From an uncultured Candidatus Midichloriaceae bacterium (GTDB lineage: Bacteria; Pseudomonadota; Alphaproteobacteria; Rickettsiales; Midichloriaceae), in NCBI GenBank assembly GCA_905479795.1, contig CAJQNX010000070.1, positions 1 through 7,043 on the forward strand: a stretch of DNA of 7,043 nt, given 5' to 3'. This document shows positions 6,220 to 7,043 of the stretch, piece after piece. Each line of letters begins with the position of its first letter. Position 1 is the stretch's first letter. A model generated the notes under the pieces. It saw only the letters and a program-made list of their open reading frames with translations, did not search any database and had not been told where the DNA came from. Both the position numbers and the translations under genes were made by a program.

Positions 6220-6363
6220 TCCATTGCATATACAGGCTGTATTAGTTTTAATCACGCACCCAATTGGTATCTTTTAGAACAAATGTATGGCTCTAGAGTG
6301 CTTGATTCATCTCTATGGAATAAGACTCATATAGGAAAAATATACAGGAGATATAGTGCATGA
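6220..6363 (+). pseudogene. Unrecognised gene tail overlapping the recombinase start
   Basis: After an in-frame TAA at 6217-6219, a frame stays open for 47 codons to TGA 6361-6363. The translation looks like real protein, with aromatic and basic residues (NHAPNWYLLEQMYGSRV, then SSLWNKTHIGKIYRRYSA). The only ATG (6283) would leave 26 residues, so a free-standing gene is unlikely. The stop overlaps the recombinase ATG as ATGA, the form typical of coupled genes in an operon. I infer that this is the C-terminal stump of a gene that once preceded the recombinase and lost its front when the region joined the end of mutL. I do not recognise the family. A chance frame cannot be excluded. Confidence 0.4.
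6346..6350 (+). promoter_or_regulatory. Ribosome binding site of the recombinase gene
   Basis: AGGAG lies 9 bases before the ATG at 6360. It supports that start codon and is the strongest Shine-Dalgarno match in the window. It sits inside the upstream frame remnant, as expected if the two genes were once coupled. Confidence 0.6.
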
Positions 6364-6896
6364 TTATTAGAGTTACAGATATGACATGTATTTCTACAAA
6401 AGATCAATGTCTTGATCTTCAAATTGATGCACTGAAAAAATTTGGTTGTGAAAAAATTATCCAAGAAATTGCTAAAGGTGCAAGACAAGATAGACCTGAA
6501 TTAAATAATTTATTAGAAATTATTAAAGAGGGCGATTCAATTACAATCTGGAAACTAGATCGTTTGGGTAGATCGCTTCATCATCTTGTAAAAATTGTAA
6601 ATGACCTTAATGGTAGAAATATAGGGCTCATCAGCCTAAATGATCCCATTGATACAACAACAGCACAAGGGCGGCTTATGTTCAATTTATTTGCCTCTCT
6701 TGCAGAATTCGAGCGTGATGTTATTTATGAACGTACTATTGCAGGATTAAAATCTGCTAGAGCTAGAGGTAGAATGGGTGGCAGGCCAAAAGGCATCTCT
6801 GATGACGCTAAACAAACGGCATGTGTAGCTGAAGCTTTATATAAACAAAATGAATTAACTTCTGATCAAATCGCCAATAAGCTACAAATATCTTAA
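6360..6896 (+). CDS. Serine recombinase (resolvase/invertase family), damaged at both ends
   Basis: This 178-residue protein belongs to the small serine recombinases, which cut and rejoin DNA through a phosphoserine link. The catalytic domain covers residues 1-125. The nucleophile is Ser12 in CISTKDQ, and Arg45 (QDRPEL), Asp67, Arg68 and Arg71 (KLDRLGRS) match the active-site positions of gamma-delta resolvase. LAEFERDVIYERT at 114-126 leads into the long helix E, and ARARGRMGGRPKG (133-145) into the DNA-binding region. Two things are odd. The usual GYxRVST start reads DMTCIST, so the active-site Arg two residues before the Ser is Cys. The C-terminal helix-turn-helix stops at IANKLQIS, before its recognition helix; the expected tail appears in another frame just after the stop. 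Such proteins act as resolvases or invertases of transposons and plasmids. As read here it is probably inactive. Confidence 0.85.
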   Translation: MIIRVTDMTCISTKDQCLDLQIDALKKFGCEKIIQEIAKGARQDRPELNNLLEIIKEGDSITIWKLDRLGRSLHHLVKIVNDLNGRNIGLISLNDPIDTTTAQGRLMFNLFASLAEFERDVIYERTIAGLKSARARGRMGGRPKGISDDAKQTACVAEALYKQNELTSDQIANKLQIS

Positions 6897-6945
6897 ACAT
6901 AGAAATGTAAAAATAGGCCTAATTCAGGAGCATCCCCAGACCTAA
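6892..6945 (+). pseudogene. Frameshifted C-terminal tail of the recombinase
   Basis: Starting within the last codons of the recombinase but in another frame, the DNA reads LKHRNVKIGLIQEHPQT and then TAA at 6943-6945. Small serine recombinases often end their helix-turn-helix with a TLYxYL(R/K)xRGVxI type sequence directly after the IS that is the last dipeptide here. About seven residues of the recognition helix are missing between the two. A deletion of roughly 20-23 bases, perhaps between two copies of TATCT, would explain both the loss and the frame change. That mechanism is inference. Confidence 0.5.
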
Positions 6946-6985
6946 CAGTACGTTTGTGTCACTTCTTCCACATAGCCCCTACTTA
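6926..6985. other. Patch of balanced base composition after the recombinase, no gene seen
   Basis: In these 60 bases 28 are G or C, far above the surrounding DNA. All three forward frames are soon stopped, and the reverse strand offers only very short frames. The patch could be the edge of an element acquired from elsewhere, or a recombination site. I could not match it to a known repeat or RNA. Confidence 0.25.
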
Positions 6986-6988
6986 GTG

Positions 6989-7023
6989 TAAGTTACTAAA
7001 AAAGATAAAATAAAAGTAACTTA
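6989..7023. repeat. 9-bp inverted repeat ahead of the next gene
   Basis: TAAGTTACT (6989-6997) and AGTAACTTA (7015-7023) are perfect reverse complements separated by a 17-base spacer made only of A and T apart from one G. It ends 14 bases before the likely start codon at 7038. It could be an operator for a dimeric regulator, a recombination site, or a hairpin in the leader of the next gene. The two half-sites are centred 26 bases apart, which is wide for one helix-turn-helix dimer. Confidence 0.4.
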
Positions 7024-7037
7024 TAAAGGTAACATAT

Positions 7038-7043
7038 ATGGCA
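7038..7043 (+). CDS. Likely start of the next gene (Met-Ala only)
   Basis: ATGGCA at the very end follows AAGG (7026-7029) at a spacing of 8 bases, a plausible ribosome binding site. Only two codons are inside the window, so the product cannot be named. Confidence 0.3.

Noticed and set aside
6202..6359. A res-type recombination site upstream of the recombinase
   Set aside because: I looked for paired inverted repeats of the kind bound by resolvase dimers and saw none convincing.
6283..6363. A 26-residue small gene starting at the ATG inside the frame before the recombinase
   Set aside because: There is no ribosome binding site at this ATG, and the protein-like sequence extends upstream of it, so a gene tail is the better reading.
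1..7043. CRISPR arrays, tRNA or rRNA genes, or a new defence system
   Set aside because: No regularly spaced repeats, cloverleaf or rRNA-like segment was seen on either strand, and the genes present are housekeeping genes plus remnants.

Overview
The window is strongly A+T-rich and looks like chromosomal DNA of an alphaproteobacterium of the order Rickettsiales or a close relative, probably an obligate intracellular or symbiotic bacterium. The reasons are the base composition, the style of the L35, L20, PheS and MutL proteins, a MutL that carries its own nuclease motif, and visible gene decay (broken genes left between intact housekeeping genes). This placement is inferred from protein resemblance; genus cannot be decided here.

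Layout. Positions 1-153 hold the last 50 codons of a gene that reads as nuoG (respiratory complex I). A short gap with a hairpin and a candidate promoter leads to a class I SAM-dependent methyltransferase (233-1063). From 1064 to 1985 there is no intact gene: an unrecognised open frame without a start (1057-1212), a possible promoter, and a clearly decayed SbtA-like (DUF897) bicarbonate transporter gene split over three frames (1291-1703). A good candidate promoter (1885-1914) and a stable leader hairpin (1926-1959) then precede a tight same-strand cluster: rpmI (L35), rplT (L20), pheS, plsY and mutL (1986-6201). The gaps within it are 5-36 bases, so it probably forms one operon combining ribosome assembly, tRNA charging, phospholipid synthesis and mismatch repair. 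pheT, the usual partner of pheS, does not follow it.

The right end (6202-7043) is accessory-like. A fragment of an unrecognised reading frame (6220-6363) overlaps by ATGA the start of a serine recombinase gene of the resolvase/invertase group (6360-6896). The recombinase is damaged at both ends: the Arg of the Tyr-Ala-Arg-Val-Ser motif is Cys, and the C-terminal helix-turn-helix is cut by what looks like a small frameshifting deletion, with the original tail still readable just downstream. After it comes a patch of more balanced base composition, then a 9-bp inverted repeat and a probable start codon of a next gene at 7038.

I found no convincing new defence or mobile system. The points most worth a second look are the leader hairpin before rpmI, the decayed transporter, the two unrecognised frame remnants and the damaged recombinase with its flanking repeat.
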